Shown here piece by piece: positions 1 to 13,614 of a stretch of DNA of 64,000 nucleotides (position 1 is the first letter of the stretch; every line of letters starts with the position of its first letter). This DNA is from Lichenostomus cassidix (lineage: Eukaryota; Chordata; Aves; Passeriformes; Meliphagidae): assembly GCA_008360975.2 (NCBI GenBank), contig CM039182.1:86831405-86895404 (forward strand), read 5' to 3'. Under the pieces are notes generated by a model. That model saw only the letters and a program-made list of their open reading frames with translations, searched no databases and had not been told where the DNA came from. A program made the translations under genes and the position numbers.

Positions 1-629
1 TTTTTTCCTTCCTTTTTTTAATTCTTTTTTTAATCTTCACTTTATTCTTTTGTCCAGAAATTACAAATTTGGTTCCCAATTTAGAACGCAATTGTTTATG
101 ACAATAAATCAGTTGACTTCACTGATGCAGTGCCATCCAAAATGACTTTGTAATCTGGAAAAAAATAGTTGTGCTGAGGAGAAAGGGAGCGATGGACATT
201 TCCCAGGCTTTTTTGACCTTCTGAGCAAGAATTGGAGCTTGCCTAGTGGTTTAGATGCTAATCTATCTACCCAGTGTGTGGGTGTGCTCTGAGTCACAGC
301 CAACATGTGCACTCACTTCTAAAACAGGGCTTCCTAAATATTTTTGTACGGGTAGCTTTTGTTTAACTTTCATTTGGCAGAGTCCCACATTGGGAACGGT
401 CAAAAGCTCAGGAAGGACCATATGTTGCGTGTAGAGCTGCTAAGAACAACTTTGAAAGTTTTCAAATCGTTTTCTCTCAAACTGAAGAAGAAAAGCCTCA
501 CCCTTCCCCCAACATGATTCAAGATATTGCTTTTTTCTCACCCACTTGCCAGAAAACCACATCTGTCCAACTTCAAGTGTGCAGCAACTGTCTGTCCATA
601 GTGAAGATAAATGTCTTTTTGTCTGGGGT

Positions 630-830
630 ATTTTTTTTTTTTGCTTCGGTTTTTTGGTTGTCTCTTTGTTTGTTTGACTTTGCTTGTTTTGGGGTTTTTT
701 GTGTTGTTTTTTTTGTTTGGTTTGATTTTTAAGGGGCTGTTTGTTTGTTTGGCCTGGGTTTTTTGTTGTTGTTTGGTTTTGGGGGGTTTGTTTGGTTTGG
801 TTTTTTTGGGTTTTTTTGTTTAATATGTTT
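630..830 (+). repeat. G/T-rich simple tract
   Basis: About 200 bases are almost entirely T and G on the plus strand, with repeated GGTTTTTT and TTTGTTTGG blocks and short G runs up to six. The complementary strand is A/C-rich and reads as lysine/asparagine/threonine-rich nonsense in any frame. It probably comes from slippage in, or expansion of, a retroposon tail. Confidence 0.85.
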
Positions 831-3800
831 GTTGTATTTACTTTTTTAACCCATGCCCAGTTACCAAAACTCAAGGGGCATCCCGCTGAGGATGTTCCAG
901 GCAACTGTAACCATGTAAATCTGAGCAAACAGGATACAGTGGCCATATACAGTCAGTGGGTACCACCGAGATTTCAGCAAAGAGAAGTATTTATTTTTTT
1001 TTATATTGTTCTCCCTATTACATAACTGGGAACAGGGATAATGAACGTTTCAGTCGAAGCATCACAGGTGTTACAAATTGCTTTCTCTCTTGAAGGCCCT
1101 GTTATTAACCCAGTTACTGCTGTAATAATACCTGCTGCTCTGCAAATAAGCCTGAAAAATGCACTGGGGCCAGATTCAATAAAGGGCTTAGGTGACTCAG
1201 CGTTAAGTTGGTGTAATACCCCGTGTTTAAGATCTCAGGCCTTTGAGCAGAGTCTGAATCCTGAGCAACAGATCTATAAAGTGCACAGAGAGCGTTAGGT
1301 GCTTGCAACAACAACCCCAAGCAGCTTAGCATGTACCTGCTTAGACCTAGCCAATAAAGCTGGCTGGGTGGAGAGACAAACCTTAAAACCCACCTGGCAG
1401 ACCTGCCAGGAGACACTTGCATTTGTTTGGGATCTGCAAACTGCCTCCATTCCAATTCATAAATTTATGGGCATTTCACCCCCCCTTTATTCATTTTCCT
1501 TTTTCTTTTTTTCTCCTTCCCTTCAGAGAGCTGTGCAGGCCTTATGCTTTTTAATGTCCCCTCTCTGCCACTGCTGCCACACAGTCATAGAAGACCCTGC
1601 TGCTAAAGCAGTGACCTGGGAATTGGATGTGCTAGGTTTGTTTTCCAGCTTTGGCTGCACAGTGTGCGTGGGAAGGGGTCTTCAACTCCTGCCCACCTTC
1701 CTTCCCCCCAAGCTTATGCCACTGGTAAAGTAGGTCAGTGTGAGTGGGCTGGAGGGAGAGGGCTCCGTCTGCAACTGTGCAGGAAACATTTCTAGATACA
1801 CTAGTCCAGAAAGAGAAAGGGCACATTAGGCAACAGAGTCAAGTTTCCTCATGCTCAGGACACTCACCTGCCATGAGGACATCCAGGTTTCTGGCCCTTG
1901 TCTGTGCCTGGTTTTCTGTGTTTTGATCAGCAGCGGTTGAATGGGAATGACAGGAAAAAGAAGTTCCAGCAGGGAAACTAAAACCCAGGCCTGTCCAGCT
2001 CTGCTTGGAGTGAGTGGCATGGTTGAAGTGGGACTGCCTGTTGCCAGAGTCGCCTCTCTGCTGCTGGCATGGCTTTCTCTCAAGAGACTGAAAGGATTTC
2101 AACATTCCGTATTCAAAGAGGGAATGAAAATCTCCAAGTCCTCTAAAGTAAATACTTAGTCTACTGTGTAGTGCTAGGGCTGAGAAGAAGAATTTTGCAT
2201 TTTGGCAGCAAAAAGCAAGAGTCAGTGCTCATAATAAGGTGAGAAATATGTCCCTGAAAGCTGAGTATGCTTAGAGTACACTTGTGGGACCAATTGTCCC
2301 TGCAATAGGCTTAGTTACGGATATGTACAAAGTGACCCTTGAATTACTCAACTCCACTAAGATTGAGACATCTCAGGATATGCACAGACTTACAGCTCTA
2401 AGATCTTGGAAACTGAAGAACAAATAATATCTTGAACTTAATCACCACCAGCTTTGTTGGGATTTTAGTCTTAAACGTCTCAGCTGGGTCAAGTTCCAGG
2501 TCAGAAAATCTGGTAAAGATTTGACACCTCACTCCTTTTAAATGAGCAGCAAGGGATAGAGTCTCCTGCAGACTGCAGTGCTCCAGACTCCATCCCTCTG
2601 GCAGGAAACAGCAGGCAAAATTTTACTCTCAGTTACCTTATTACAACTTCAACAGCATAACTGGGCCAAAAATATGATAACAGAATTGGTTCATGGGTTT
2701 TTGTTTTGATTTTCATAGGCAAGGTCGTGCTACAGTATGGTGAGAAATACAAGCAGAATACTCACTACCAACAGCTTTATGTGGCCAGTGCAGTAGAGCT
2801 TCTACCTGTTGGGAATCCACTACAGCAGAAACCTCACAGATGTGATTGAAGAAAAATACCTCAAGAGAGTCAGAAACCTTCCCAGACCCAGGACTACAAG
2901 GGGCCTTAGATGTGTGTATGATGCCTTTGAGATGTGACGTGCACTGAGCAATACTGCAGACACATTCTGAGTCCATTTTAAACTTCCTTCTGCTGTTTTC
3001 TCCCTGAACATTGTTTCCCTTTCTTGCAAAGTTAGCCCAGGCCAGCCTCCCACTATCCCTCAGAGCCCATTTTCCTGCACGGGGAGCTGAACGCCTCCAG
3101 CTGCTGGTAGCATTCTCCCCGCGTTACCACAGCAGCGCAAACAGCAAAACATTAAACACCAGGATGCTGTGTGAGAAAAGTCCTGCATCCTCCGGGTTCC
3201 TGAGCAGCCTTTATGCAGCTGCCAGGCCCCTGGAGGAGCCTGCAGACTCTGGGTGTTTGCTCCATCTCCTTTTCCAGCTAAGCCTGGCATTTTTCTGGGA
3301 CAACTAAGATTATCTGTGCAAAATGAGTAGTCAGCACTGGTTATACCAACTTTACGCAGAGAAGCTTTCTAGTGGCCACTCTACTCAGAAAGAACATAAC
3401 TTAAAACTTTTTCCCCAAATATACTTCTCTGTAACCTTTGACAGGTACATTTGTCCTTCTTATATATCTGCCTGGGCTCCACCCCTGCATTACATAAGCC
3501 CTTCTCCCAGAGATAAGTCAACACAGAGGAATTCACATGGAAGGATCTTTCACTGTGGCTCTGAGTGGGGAAGCATGTGAATAGCATGTGTATTACTTTT
3601 GGCTTGGTTTCAGTTTATTTTTCCTTCCTTTGAACATATCTGATCTTCAGAAAGTAAGGAGTGATAGAGACTTCATTTCCTATTAGCTGACTGCAGCTAC
3701 AGATTGGACTGACATACACTGATGTGTTAATTTGGCAAGATATCAAAAAATCAGAGCCAGAAAAGCTGACAGGCAGCACAGTTCCCTGTAAAACAGATTT

Positions 3801-4738
3801 CCTTAAATAAATCTTTTGTTTTGACAGTGTGACAGCTCTGTTCAAGAACTGTATCTGTATTGGAACAGTATATTTTGATTTCTCCAAGACATGCAATTTA
3901 ACTGTGCATGGCATTTTGATTTAAAATGTGCATTAACTGCAACTTACAGAGAGTGTACTGGATGGATTAGAAATTGATTCCCTGTTAGGTCTTAAAAATG
4001 TAGCTGTTCATCAGGAGATAACTAGGGCTGTTTTTCTTGTGATCCACCTGAGACTGGTTCTTAGTTTGACATGATTTAATATGTTAATCCACAGTCCAAA
4101 CAAAACAAAACAAAAGAATTACTTAATGGCAAATTTGAGAAGTGATTAAAAAAAAAGTTATGTTGTTAATAGGGAATCACCCTACTTTGAGGGTGATCAT
4201 TCAAACGTCTAAGTATAAACAAATGCATTCTGACATGATCAAACAAAAAATTTAGAATTGAAAATAAAAATAAATTATAAAAAAAAGAAAGAAAAAAAGA
4301 AAAAGAGACTGAGAATGAGCAAGTGTCTGGGAAAACTGTTTCAGATAAAGACTTTTTAAATACTCCTCCTAGGCAACCACCACATTTTTGTCTTCTCAAG
4401 ATAGAGAGAGAACAGATATCTCCCACATCTTCTCATCAGCACACACATAATACCACAGTGCTGCTTTTAGACAACAAGAATGAAATATATTAATTTTACC
4501 ATGTTATTTGAAATTTGAAATCTAAGTAAGTGATCCTGAAAGTGTGTTTGACATTTCATAGCTGAGAAACAGTCATAAAACCAAGCAAACTAACTAAAAA
4601 AATCAACCCTCACCCCAAACACAAATAATTTTTTGTTGAAATATCTTTGGTTTTAAATTAATGTAATTCACTTTTGGAATAATTGAAAAAAAAATGTAGG
4701 TAGTTATTGACCATGTCGCAAAAAAATGAAAACACAAG

Positions 4739-4851
4739 TGTGTTGGGGTTTTTTTGAGGTTTTTTGTTTTGGGTTTTTTTGGGTTTTTTTTTGTTGGTTG
4801 ATTTTTTTTGTTTGGTTTGTTGGTTGTTTTTTTGGGGTTTGTTTTTTTGGT
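4739..4851 (+). repeat. G/T-rich simple tract
   Basis: This second tract is of the same type, with runs of 5 to 9 T separated by GG, GGG and GGGG. It makes chance open frames on both strands that have no protein-like composition. Confidence 0.85.
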
Positions 4852-6210
4852 AAAGGCTTAGACAATGTGCTTTTGTCATATGATCTACTAGAGTTAAGAA
4901 AAAAAAAATCTATATTTGGGCTTTGGGAATATACAAATATTGCCTAAAGAAGACATTCAAAATACATGAAAAATTATGAAACCATTATTAAAATAAATAA
5001 TAATGTAAAGGGAGAAGTGCAAAAAGATAGCTTCTGTTATTTTCCTTGGAAGTTTACATTTGCAAGCAGCTATTTAGGAATAGCTAGGACAATGTCACAT
5101 AGCTTAGAAGTCTGTTTATCCCATTCTAGAAGGAGCCACATATTTGATACACCTTTTGCTTTCTAAGGGGAGTAAAATCTGTTGTAATGGCTAATTTGCT
5201 GGTTTTTTTCTTTGAAAGCTGCTTTTGCCATGAGATTTTCAAATGTCTTCAACAAAGTTTGCTCCAAATGCCTGGTGAAATAGGGCTGCAGACCACAGAA
5301 AACCCCAGCTCCTATTCACAAGGGAAGAGAAAGTATTCACCCATGGACTGAATAACCTGGCACTACAGCACTAGACCATCACGGTTTTATGGAAAATATG
5401 TCCCATGACTAACTAGGGGCTAATTGCTCAACGTTGTGATCAACCTGGTGTGTCTTGGAGATTAAAAAAAAAAAAAAAAAGAAAAAAGAAACCCAAACCA
5501 TAAACATCTTAGTTTTTGCTCTAAAGACTTTTAGGGAGACAAATGGCATTAAGCAGAAGGCACATGGAAATGTATCGTCACAGATAGCTAGAGCTTTGGT
5601 TCAGGGAAAAAGTTTGGAGTTTCTTGTTGACTTCACATAGCAACAGGTAGAAAACCAACAGCTCCCAACAAGTAGGTGCAGACTTCCAAAGATGTACCAT
5701 GCTTGTTTCGCTTAGCAGAAAGAATTTCTTAAAAGGTTTGGGTTTTAATTTATAAGTTAAAGCTACAGCGGGTTGACCTTTTGGATCGATCCAAGAAAGC
5801 ACTTAGTTTTGATCTGAAAAGCATCACCCACTGAGGCATAATTTGACCCTTACAGCTAGAATGGACCCATTCAGTACTCTTTTTGTCTTTTTAACATGTC
5901 AGATACACACCCTGCCTGTTCTGGGCAAGTGCTTAATACTGTAAATGGAGTGAGGCAGGCTGGTCCTCCATATAGCCCTTTCTTAAGCCCATGGGGTAAC
6001 TCAGGTGGCTTCAGGGGGGTCACTGCTGATTCATGCCACCAGAAGGTGTAATTAGTGACCCAGCTCATCCATCCTGAGGTATTACATGGCTTCCTTCTTC
6101 CTGTGGATTTAGTTCCTTTGGGCTTGATTTGATTTCTCTATGCAATTTTTTCAGCCCCTACAGTGCAGCATGTCACATTTCTGTGAATTTGACAGCCAAA
6201 CTGAGACTGA

Positions 6211-6236
6211 GAAGTCTCTCTCTCTCACACACACAC
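6211..6236 (+). repeat. Short CT/CA microsatellite
   Basis: TCTCTCTCTCTC runs directly into ACACACACAC, giving a compound dinucleotide repeat of about 25 bases. Confidence 0.8.
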
Positions 6237-8804
6237 GTGCAAATACAGTAACACAGAGTAAGAAGTTAAATTTCATATACAAAACTGAGCAATTTGACAG
6301 GTCCAGTGACCTGTTATGCCTTCCATAAAAGGCAATTGGGTGATTTTAACCCACTATGACTCCCATTTTCTTTTTAACATTAATGTGAACAACAGAAAGA
6401 AAAAAAAAATCAGTCCACAATATGAAAAAATCACTTATATTGCTTAGGTTATAGCAAAGCTAAAAGTAAAGTATTGTCATCCTGCTTTTTAAAAACCTTT
6501 AATAGGACACCAGGCAGGAGAAAGGAAAGTATGGTTTGAATGGGTTTTTTTAATAGCACAGATATTTTAACTCCAGGTTTCATTTAAGCTCTGTTACAGT
6601 CAGTTGATTATAAGGTCCTAAATCAGCTTAACAAGACACTGTGGTAAGGATGATTTTTATCTCTCTCTTGCCTTTTGAATACACAAAATAGGGAGTAGAA
6701 AACAAGACAAAGCTGAAAACATCTCTCCACAGGTAAACTGCATCTTTACTGACATCCTGTCCTATTTTGCTCCCAATATCCAACACAAAGCTCTGTACAA
6801 AGAGACATTTTTACAGACAGAACAAAGGCAATCCTTCGATCTGCAGTAAGTTTTAAATAACCTGCTCATGAAGTTGCCAAAGCAAGCTAAGCCATTCAAA
6901 AAGCAGTATTTCTTGAGTTGAAAGGGAGAAGGGGTTTTTTGCATTGAATATTTTTCTGGCAGTGTACTGAAGTCGCTTCAGGACATACCAGTTCCGTTTC
7001 TACATTTGCTTAATATTTTGTTCAGACATGTCCAGTCCAGACTTGGTTACCTGACTTCATTGCAGTCAGCTACATTTCTACCTTTCTGTCATACTCGTTT
7101 TTGGCACACTGGAAATCTGACTTGGTTTATTTCACTAGTCTTTTAAAACATTCCCAGGCATTTTAAAAGCCAATATGTACAGGTTTTATTTGGTTTGCTG
7201 ACTTTATCGCCTTTTCTGGTAATAAAAACAAAATTTCTGGTTTGCAAAGAAATTCTGTCACAGAGTGACTTCAGGAAGGAGGGATAGATTTGGGTATATT
7301 CCCACTGTATCCTAATCCCAGCTGATATTTGGATAAAATACCAGAAAGCATGCTGATGTCTTAGGAAAAAGAGGCATTGCATTGTTAAAAAAAAACCTAA
7401 ACCGTTTGTTTTAATCACAGTATATCTTTCTTGAAAATGCTGTCTTTGCACTCCAGTCTCCTCCTCAAGTTACTAAATCAAATCTCGTTGCTCACATTCT
7501 CTACCACACAAGCAGCTCCACGCCACAGCACTTTGCAGATAAAAGCAGAAAGTCAAAGATTAAAGCAAGTTTCTTCAAGAAGCTTTTATATCAGAGTTGT
7601 GCATACAAGCATCCTTTCTTTTGCTTGTAAGTACACTAATCATATTTCAATTGCATGCCTACAATATAAGGTTAATAGCTTCCTTATTTCCTTATTTTAA
7701 CATTTCCCCTCTACTCCCTCAGTCTTTTCAATTATACAACCTAGATAATTTCTTTCATTTCCTTCCTCCAGTGTCCTGTTTTCATTCCTTATAGAAAATC
7801 ATATTTGGTCACTTACACTTTTCTGGAGGATAAGCACATGACAGCAGCATCTCTTGCTCCACCATGGTGCTGTCTGTTGCAGAGGTCGGTGGTCCCTTGA
7901 ATAGCGCTTTAAGAAAATATTTTGGAAAGCTAAGCTCACTCATGCAGGCTTCTGATCTTCTCCAGTACTCTTGGCTTCTCTGTGCTGTCACATGTTATCC
8001 TCCCTCCTGAGAAACCTGTGAAACGGGTCTGGCAACACACAACTGGTGTGTCAGAAGAGTTTTAATTGATTCATTGCAACAGGTACCCACCCTCATTAAA
8101 AAAAAAGCTGTTGAAAGGAGTAGTCTCTTAGCGCCTCATTTGAAATTACAGAACCTGCCCAATGTCACAGCTGGTGCACTTTAAAGGGAAACTACTTGCT
8201 GGCTTTGCGAATACACAGGAAATAATTTCAAATCAATCTTAACGTGTCAAATAAACCACAAATAGCGGTAGAGTTTGGACGCTTCTGTGCTGTGGGAGAG
8301 CAGGGATCCTTCTGTTGTGCAACGAGATGGCAAGGGGTGCCACTGCATCCCCCAAGGCACGATGTCCTGTGGGACAAAGCAGCTCCACAGAGCCTTCTGT
8401 CTCCATGATCAGCCACTCTGACTGCTACTGACATGAAAAAATGGTGTGGGAATGCATCCCCAGGAAGGTGAGGCTGTTAGTGCCTCAGTGCTTGCAGGGA
8501 GGATTCCTCCACGCAGCAGCCATGGAGGTTGCTTTGCCTTTCAGCAGCCCTAGCTACCACCCTAGGCTCAGCCAAGAGTGCCCAGCACTGCCCTGCAAGC
8601 CCCTCTCAGCTCAGTAAACATTCACCTGTTACCCCCACGACCAAGGAGGATTGCAGGTGGACCCTGATTCTGATCCTATGTCAGCTTCACATCAGGGTGC
8701 ATCCTGTAGTACTCCCATAGCACTTCCCTACTGCTTTTACAAGCTGGTGATGCATCTCCCAGTGAGGCTGTGGTTAGCAAGGAAGCGAAAAACAAGAGAC
8801 ATGG

Positions 8805-9000
8805 GATTTATGTCTGACTTTATCTCTGGTTTGTCCTGTCAGCTTGGGCAAATTGCTTTACCTCTTGGTGTTTTTGTTTCCACATCTTTACCACGTGCAT
8901 AATTATAGTTCACTTTCTTTGGGAAATGCTTTGGAATCCCTTTACAAAATGGAGCATGAAAGAGGAAGCTATCATTATTGTACACTTGTAAAATACTGGG
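8805..9000 (+). mobile_element. Probable ancient MIR/Deu-type SINE relic
   Basis: The stretch shows CAGCTTGGGCAAATTGCTTT, ACCTCTTGGTG and GTTTCCACATCTTTACCACG, and then GAAATGCTTTGGAATCCC. These are in the order and spacing of the shared core and Deu-like 3' parts of old amniote SINEs such as MIR and AmnSINE1. The tRNA-derived head is not clear. Such copies are very old and sometimes retained as regulatory elements. Confidence 0.5.
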
Positions 9001-9530
9001 ATGTGGCAGACAATAAACACAAAGAGATTTTATGCATATAAAGTGTCTCATTTTAAAAAGAATGTGACCTTATTCTAATAATGATTTTAAAAAGGAGATA
9101 CACCTACAGAATTTGGCAAAAGCTCAGATTCTGTTTTCACAGTCGAATGATGAGAGAAAAATCTAAATCAATTCTCACTTCTAGGAACACTACGCCCTCC
9201 TGGAAATAGCAAGTCCACCAGAGGTTCCTCAGTGGAAAATGATATAACATGGCAATTTCCTGCTTTTCTCTCACCTAGGTTAATAAAATCCCTCATTTTA
9301 CAGCCTGTGAGTACTTACATTATACTCAATAGGTCAAAATCCTCACCCTCATTTTCTTTCTTTCTCTTTGAAAACTGAAACTCAACAAAGCTTACAAAGA
9401 TCACTTTTGTTTTGGTTTACTCATGTGCAAGTAAGATTGAACAGATTGATGCAAAGTTGTATTTTCAGAGGTTGAATTCACTCATATGGGAGTCTAGTAC
9501 TTCTTTTGTACTTCAGTGAACAAGATGAAA

Positions 9531-9700
9531 GAGGTGCCCAGAAAAGCTGTGGATGCTCCATCATTGGAAGTGTCCAAGGTCAGACTGGTCAGTACTTTAA
9601 GGAACCTGATCTAGCAAAAAATTTGCCTGCCCAGAGCAGAGGGCTTGGATTAGATGTTGTTTAAAGGTCTCTTCCAACCCAAACTGTTATGTAGTTCTAT
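9531..9700 (+). mobile_element. CR1 fragment, 3' end
   Basis: The stretch matches the final part of CR1 in the forward orientation. It contains GCTGTGGATGCTCCATC, a GACTGGTCAGT-type segment, then TTTAAAGGTCTCTTCCAACCC and ends near GTAGTTCTATG, a worn version of the CR1 3' terminal octamer. It is about 170 bases, diverged and non-coding. Confidence 0.85.
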
Positions 9701-12700
9701 GCATGCATTCAGCCTCTCCAGCAATGTTGCTCATCGGGGAGCCTTCCTCAAGAAGAAGGATTGTAAAGGGCACAACAGTGAGCTAATTTTCCTCTGGAGT
9801 TTAGAACAAGTGATTTTTCACCTGTTCTACTTGGGGAGACAGTAGTGTCCAGGCTGTGAGATGAGCAGGAGGTTATGCCTTGGCTTTCCTGCCTGTGCTT
9901 CTGCTGCCATAATTCGTGTACTTCCACTGTCAGGCTGAAGGCATCTCAGATGATGGAAGAACATTCTTGAGGTGATACACTGAGGACTCATATCATCTTG
10001 AAAAGTATAACAAATTTGCAAAATCTTTCAGGAATTATATTGCTTGTGTGGTCTGTGGAGAAGCAAAGTTACTGCTTTTTCCCTCTGCATCTCCTTTCTG
10101 TAGGACAGTTCCCAATAGATATTTATTTATCCACTGTCCTGCTTAGACTAAAATCCTTAACATGGGTGGTAGCCCAGAGATTAAGCTGGGCAGCAGTGAA
10201 CTGAAGATAAGTGGATGTGGGGAAACAGCTTTTTGTGAAATGCCCCTTGATTGCGCGTTAATACTGACACATTCTGAAAGCTTACCTGAGTCTCAAAACA
10301 TAATTCTCTACATGACTTAACATGGCCAGCCAGCATTATTATAGACCAGGATAATAATGCATATAATAAATGTGTAACCTACTTGCTTCTTACTCCATAA
10401 TCCACTAATTTCAGAGTCATGTTCTAGGATGTCCTAAGGTTACTGCCCTGACAATTTATAGTATGGGGTGAATCACTTAGAGCTGCAAGCTCAGAAACTC
10501 TTGGAAATGCATTTGCAGAAGAGTGTGTATTCATTTGTGTTGTCTGAATACCCATAGTTGTAGTAGGTGACTTCTCAATAATCACATTCTGAAGCACATT
10601 ATCAAACTCATATTGGGCATCAGATAGGCACAGTCTGGTTTGAATTTCAATGGAAAGAATTCTTATGAAAAAAAGAAAAGCTTTCTGTAGAGAGATCATA
10701 TAAAAATTGCACAAGCAATACTTTAATTTTTTTATCTCTCTGTGTAATTCTGCCTGTGAACGGAACAGGTAAGGACTTAAAGCTGTTTCCCAGTCTTTGG
10801 AAATAAAAGGCACGGTGTGAGTTGATTCCAACTTTTTACAGCACAGAAGTGAAAAGTATCAATTGAGGCTGTGCTGTTTGTTTGAGGTAACACTGAGATG
10901 GGCAAATGCATTCGATTAAACATCAAATCCTAAAAATCTGAACCAGTATTGTCAACTTAAGCCAAAACACTAGGAAGAATCAAGTTTACATAAAATAGCA
11001 TTCTGTTGCAATCACAAAATTAAGAGTATGAAGTGGCATCAGCCATCTATGTCTTTGGACAGACTCCAAACACTCAAACTGATGCATACATTTGTATGTG
11101 AGTTACTGCAAAGAGTGTTCAAATGACAAACATCCCATAATTGTGGTCCTTGATCTTCCAAGAAGCTCATATCTATAATTATAATCATTGTCTGAAAAGA
11201 AACAAACAGTGCAGGTTTACAGTAACTGGACAATTGATGCTTGTCTCCACTTCTGTCACTGAAGTGACAAAATAACCAAGTCCTGCTCTCATCTGCTTCT
11301 TTATGGTGCTACATGTGTCCTCACCTCAGTATCTTGCTGTAACCCACAATTATGTGTCATTAACTTTCCATGGAACTGATCAAAGGTCATTAAATTCCAG
11401 GCTGATTTGGGAATAAGCCAGAAGTCTGAGGGTGGACCCTAACTGGCATTCAGTGGAAAAGGTTTAAGCAATTGTTTCTTTAAACAGCACAGATTTTCCA
11501 CTACAGGTAATAACTCTTAGTCAGTGCTATGTCAAGATCAAATCCTGAATACATTGGTGCTGAGAGGCATGTTATGGTGTCATCCAGACCATTTGGGTAA
11601 TCTTTGCTTTTCTGTTCTAACTGAAGAACCTTAAAATGCCTAATTCAGCAGAACAGTGTTTGAAAAAGGCTTTCAGGTATGGCAGCATGTGTTACAGGAC
11701 TGGGGCAAGGGTAGGAAAGGGAGCCAGAGCTCTCTTTGGAAGAGATGAAGCTCACTCGACGATCAACTGTGCTGAAACTGCTGCCTTGCCCTGGAAGCAG
11801 TGAGCCATGAGGTTATGAAACACAGAGATGCCAAGCATGGCATCAGAGGAGCAGAAATCCGTACCAGCTGCGGGCAGGGGAGAGGCACAACACACACTGG
11901 GCCCTGAGCTGCTGTGTGTGAAAGGCTGTAGGAAATGAAATCTTGTTGCATCTGTGTGTTTGGGACAGAGGCTGTACTGAGTTTAGATCCCTGTGTGTGA
12001 AGTGATCAGTCCAGGCTGTCTCCACAGTCATGGAGAGAACCAGGCATGCTGAGGGCATGAGTGGTGTGAAGTGTTCCAGACATGTCCTTCAGGCGGAGGT
12101 GAGCCATGCCCTAGAACTTCTACATTTACTGAGATGCATTCTGCTTTCCAGAAGCTGCACAGAACCAAATAGGTTGCACTTGTTTTTCTAGCCACACTTT
12201 TCTGTTTATTTTTTCAGACAGGAGAATGAATAGTTTCCACTAAGCTATGCCCTGCGGACTGCAGGATGACCCTGGGAGTATAAAAAGAAAGAGGAACCAC
12301 AAATAAATACACAGCAATAGCAGTTCTGAATATGTCACTGCCTAGGAGTAAAATAAGGGGACCTGCATAGACCACCTGAAATTTATCCTAAGCCAAGATT
12401 TTCTGAACTTGATATTAAACCGATGAATTTTTTTGTTAGTTCATTTTTGTTTGGTCAGTTGTTTTTTAAAATTTAAATTAAACAACAACTCAATATTTTG
12501 ATTTCTCAAGATCACAAACCAAATGCCATCACATGCTTTTAGACAAAATCTAATTTAAGCATCCACTGTCAGGGTAATTTCTGTGTGATATGTATCTGCT
12601 GTCAGATACAATGCAGATTTCTGAAGAGCAAAGAGTGGTAAGATAACTTGGCACACTGACTACTTTATCTGGAGTAGTTTCAAGGAATGCAGCTTTAAAT

Positions 12701-13565
12701 ACCAGGCCATTCAACACTACTATCAAAGTTTTTCCTCCTAAACTTCTAGTTCCTTGAGATAAATAAGCAAATCGCATCAGGCTGAAAGGGCCACGGGAAT
12801 GAAGTCAGCCTGCTAAGCTGCTGCAGAAACCTGAAGGGCTCCAGGGACAAGAGGCTGGGAGGAAGTGATGTGCTTTCCCACTCTCTGAGAGAGTGATGCA
12901 ATGTGTTGTTATCCAGCACGACTTTTTTTTTTTCTATTTCAGCTCAAGGAATCAACAAACACACCTGAAGGCAGAAAGGGATGTGTTTAAACAGAGGAGA
13001 TGTGAACAGATTCAAACCTCAGACTTAAAACAGGCCAACAAAAAGACTGCATAAGGGAAAAAGGAGGCAGTAGTAGTAATTGCAAGGGCAAAACCATGTG
13101 GAATAATGAATCCAGCAATAAATTGCTACCAGCTCACATTGATTTCCACTTAAGTCTGTGGGCTGTTCCACTGCCAAGTCCTGCCTGTTGATGGGTCACA
13201 ATCAGGTAGAATATTTCTTTAAGGATTAAGTTCTCTTTCCAACTTGTCTTCTCTCCATATTAGGTTATGTTGTGGTGTGAGTGTTTGGTTGACTGACTGG
13301 TGAGCCAAGAAGGCTGATGCCTGCCTTTGCTTCTGCTGTACACTCTCACTTGCAGCACTTCCCCTCAGAGCCCTTCTGACAGGCTTCATAACTTCCAGTT
13401 TTGAATTTCTCAGGTCTGTAGCTGTTTGTTTTGCCAGTGGTGAATCATACTGCTCCAGTATGGATTAAATAAAGTCAGATGGAAACTGTGAAAATCCCGT
13501 GTTAAAGTCAAAACGTCATAGTCTGGAGGTAAAGATTGTTCTTGATGAAAAAAGTAGGGAGAGGT

Positions 13566-13614
13566 AGATACTCATCAGAGAGAGAAAGATATTCGTCAGA
13601 GAGATAGATATCAG
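13566..13614 (+). repeat. Imperfect tandem repeat, unit about 21 bases
   Basis: AGATACTCATCAGAGAGAG at 13566 is followed by AGATATTCGTCAGAGAGA at 13587 and a partial AGATATCAG at 13606. The unit is about 19-21 bases in two and a half copies. Confidence 0.75.

Larger units (their letters stand above)
1..9530. other. Intergenic region, no gene recognised
   Basis: Apart from the two G/T tracts, the microsatellite and the SINE relic, this is ordinary AT-rich sequence. A poly(A) run lies at 5463-5480. Around 1158-1300 there is text that resembles an old dispersed repeat (see findings). Open frames here are under about 170 codons, overlap freely and resemble no family I know. Confidence 0.6.

Noticed and set aside
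440..946. 168-codon minus-strand frame rich in Lys, Asn and Thr
   Set aside because: It is the complement of the G/T-rich simple tract, and its composition is that of low-complexity DNA.
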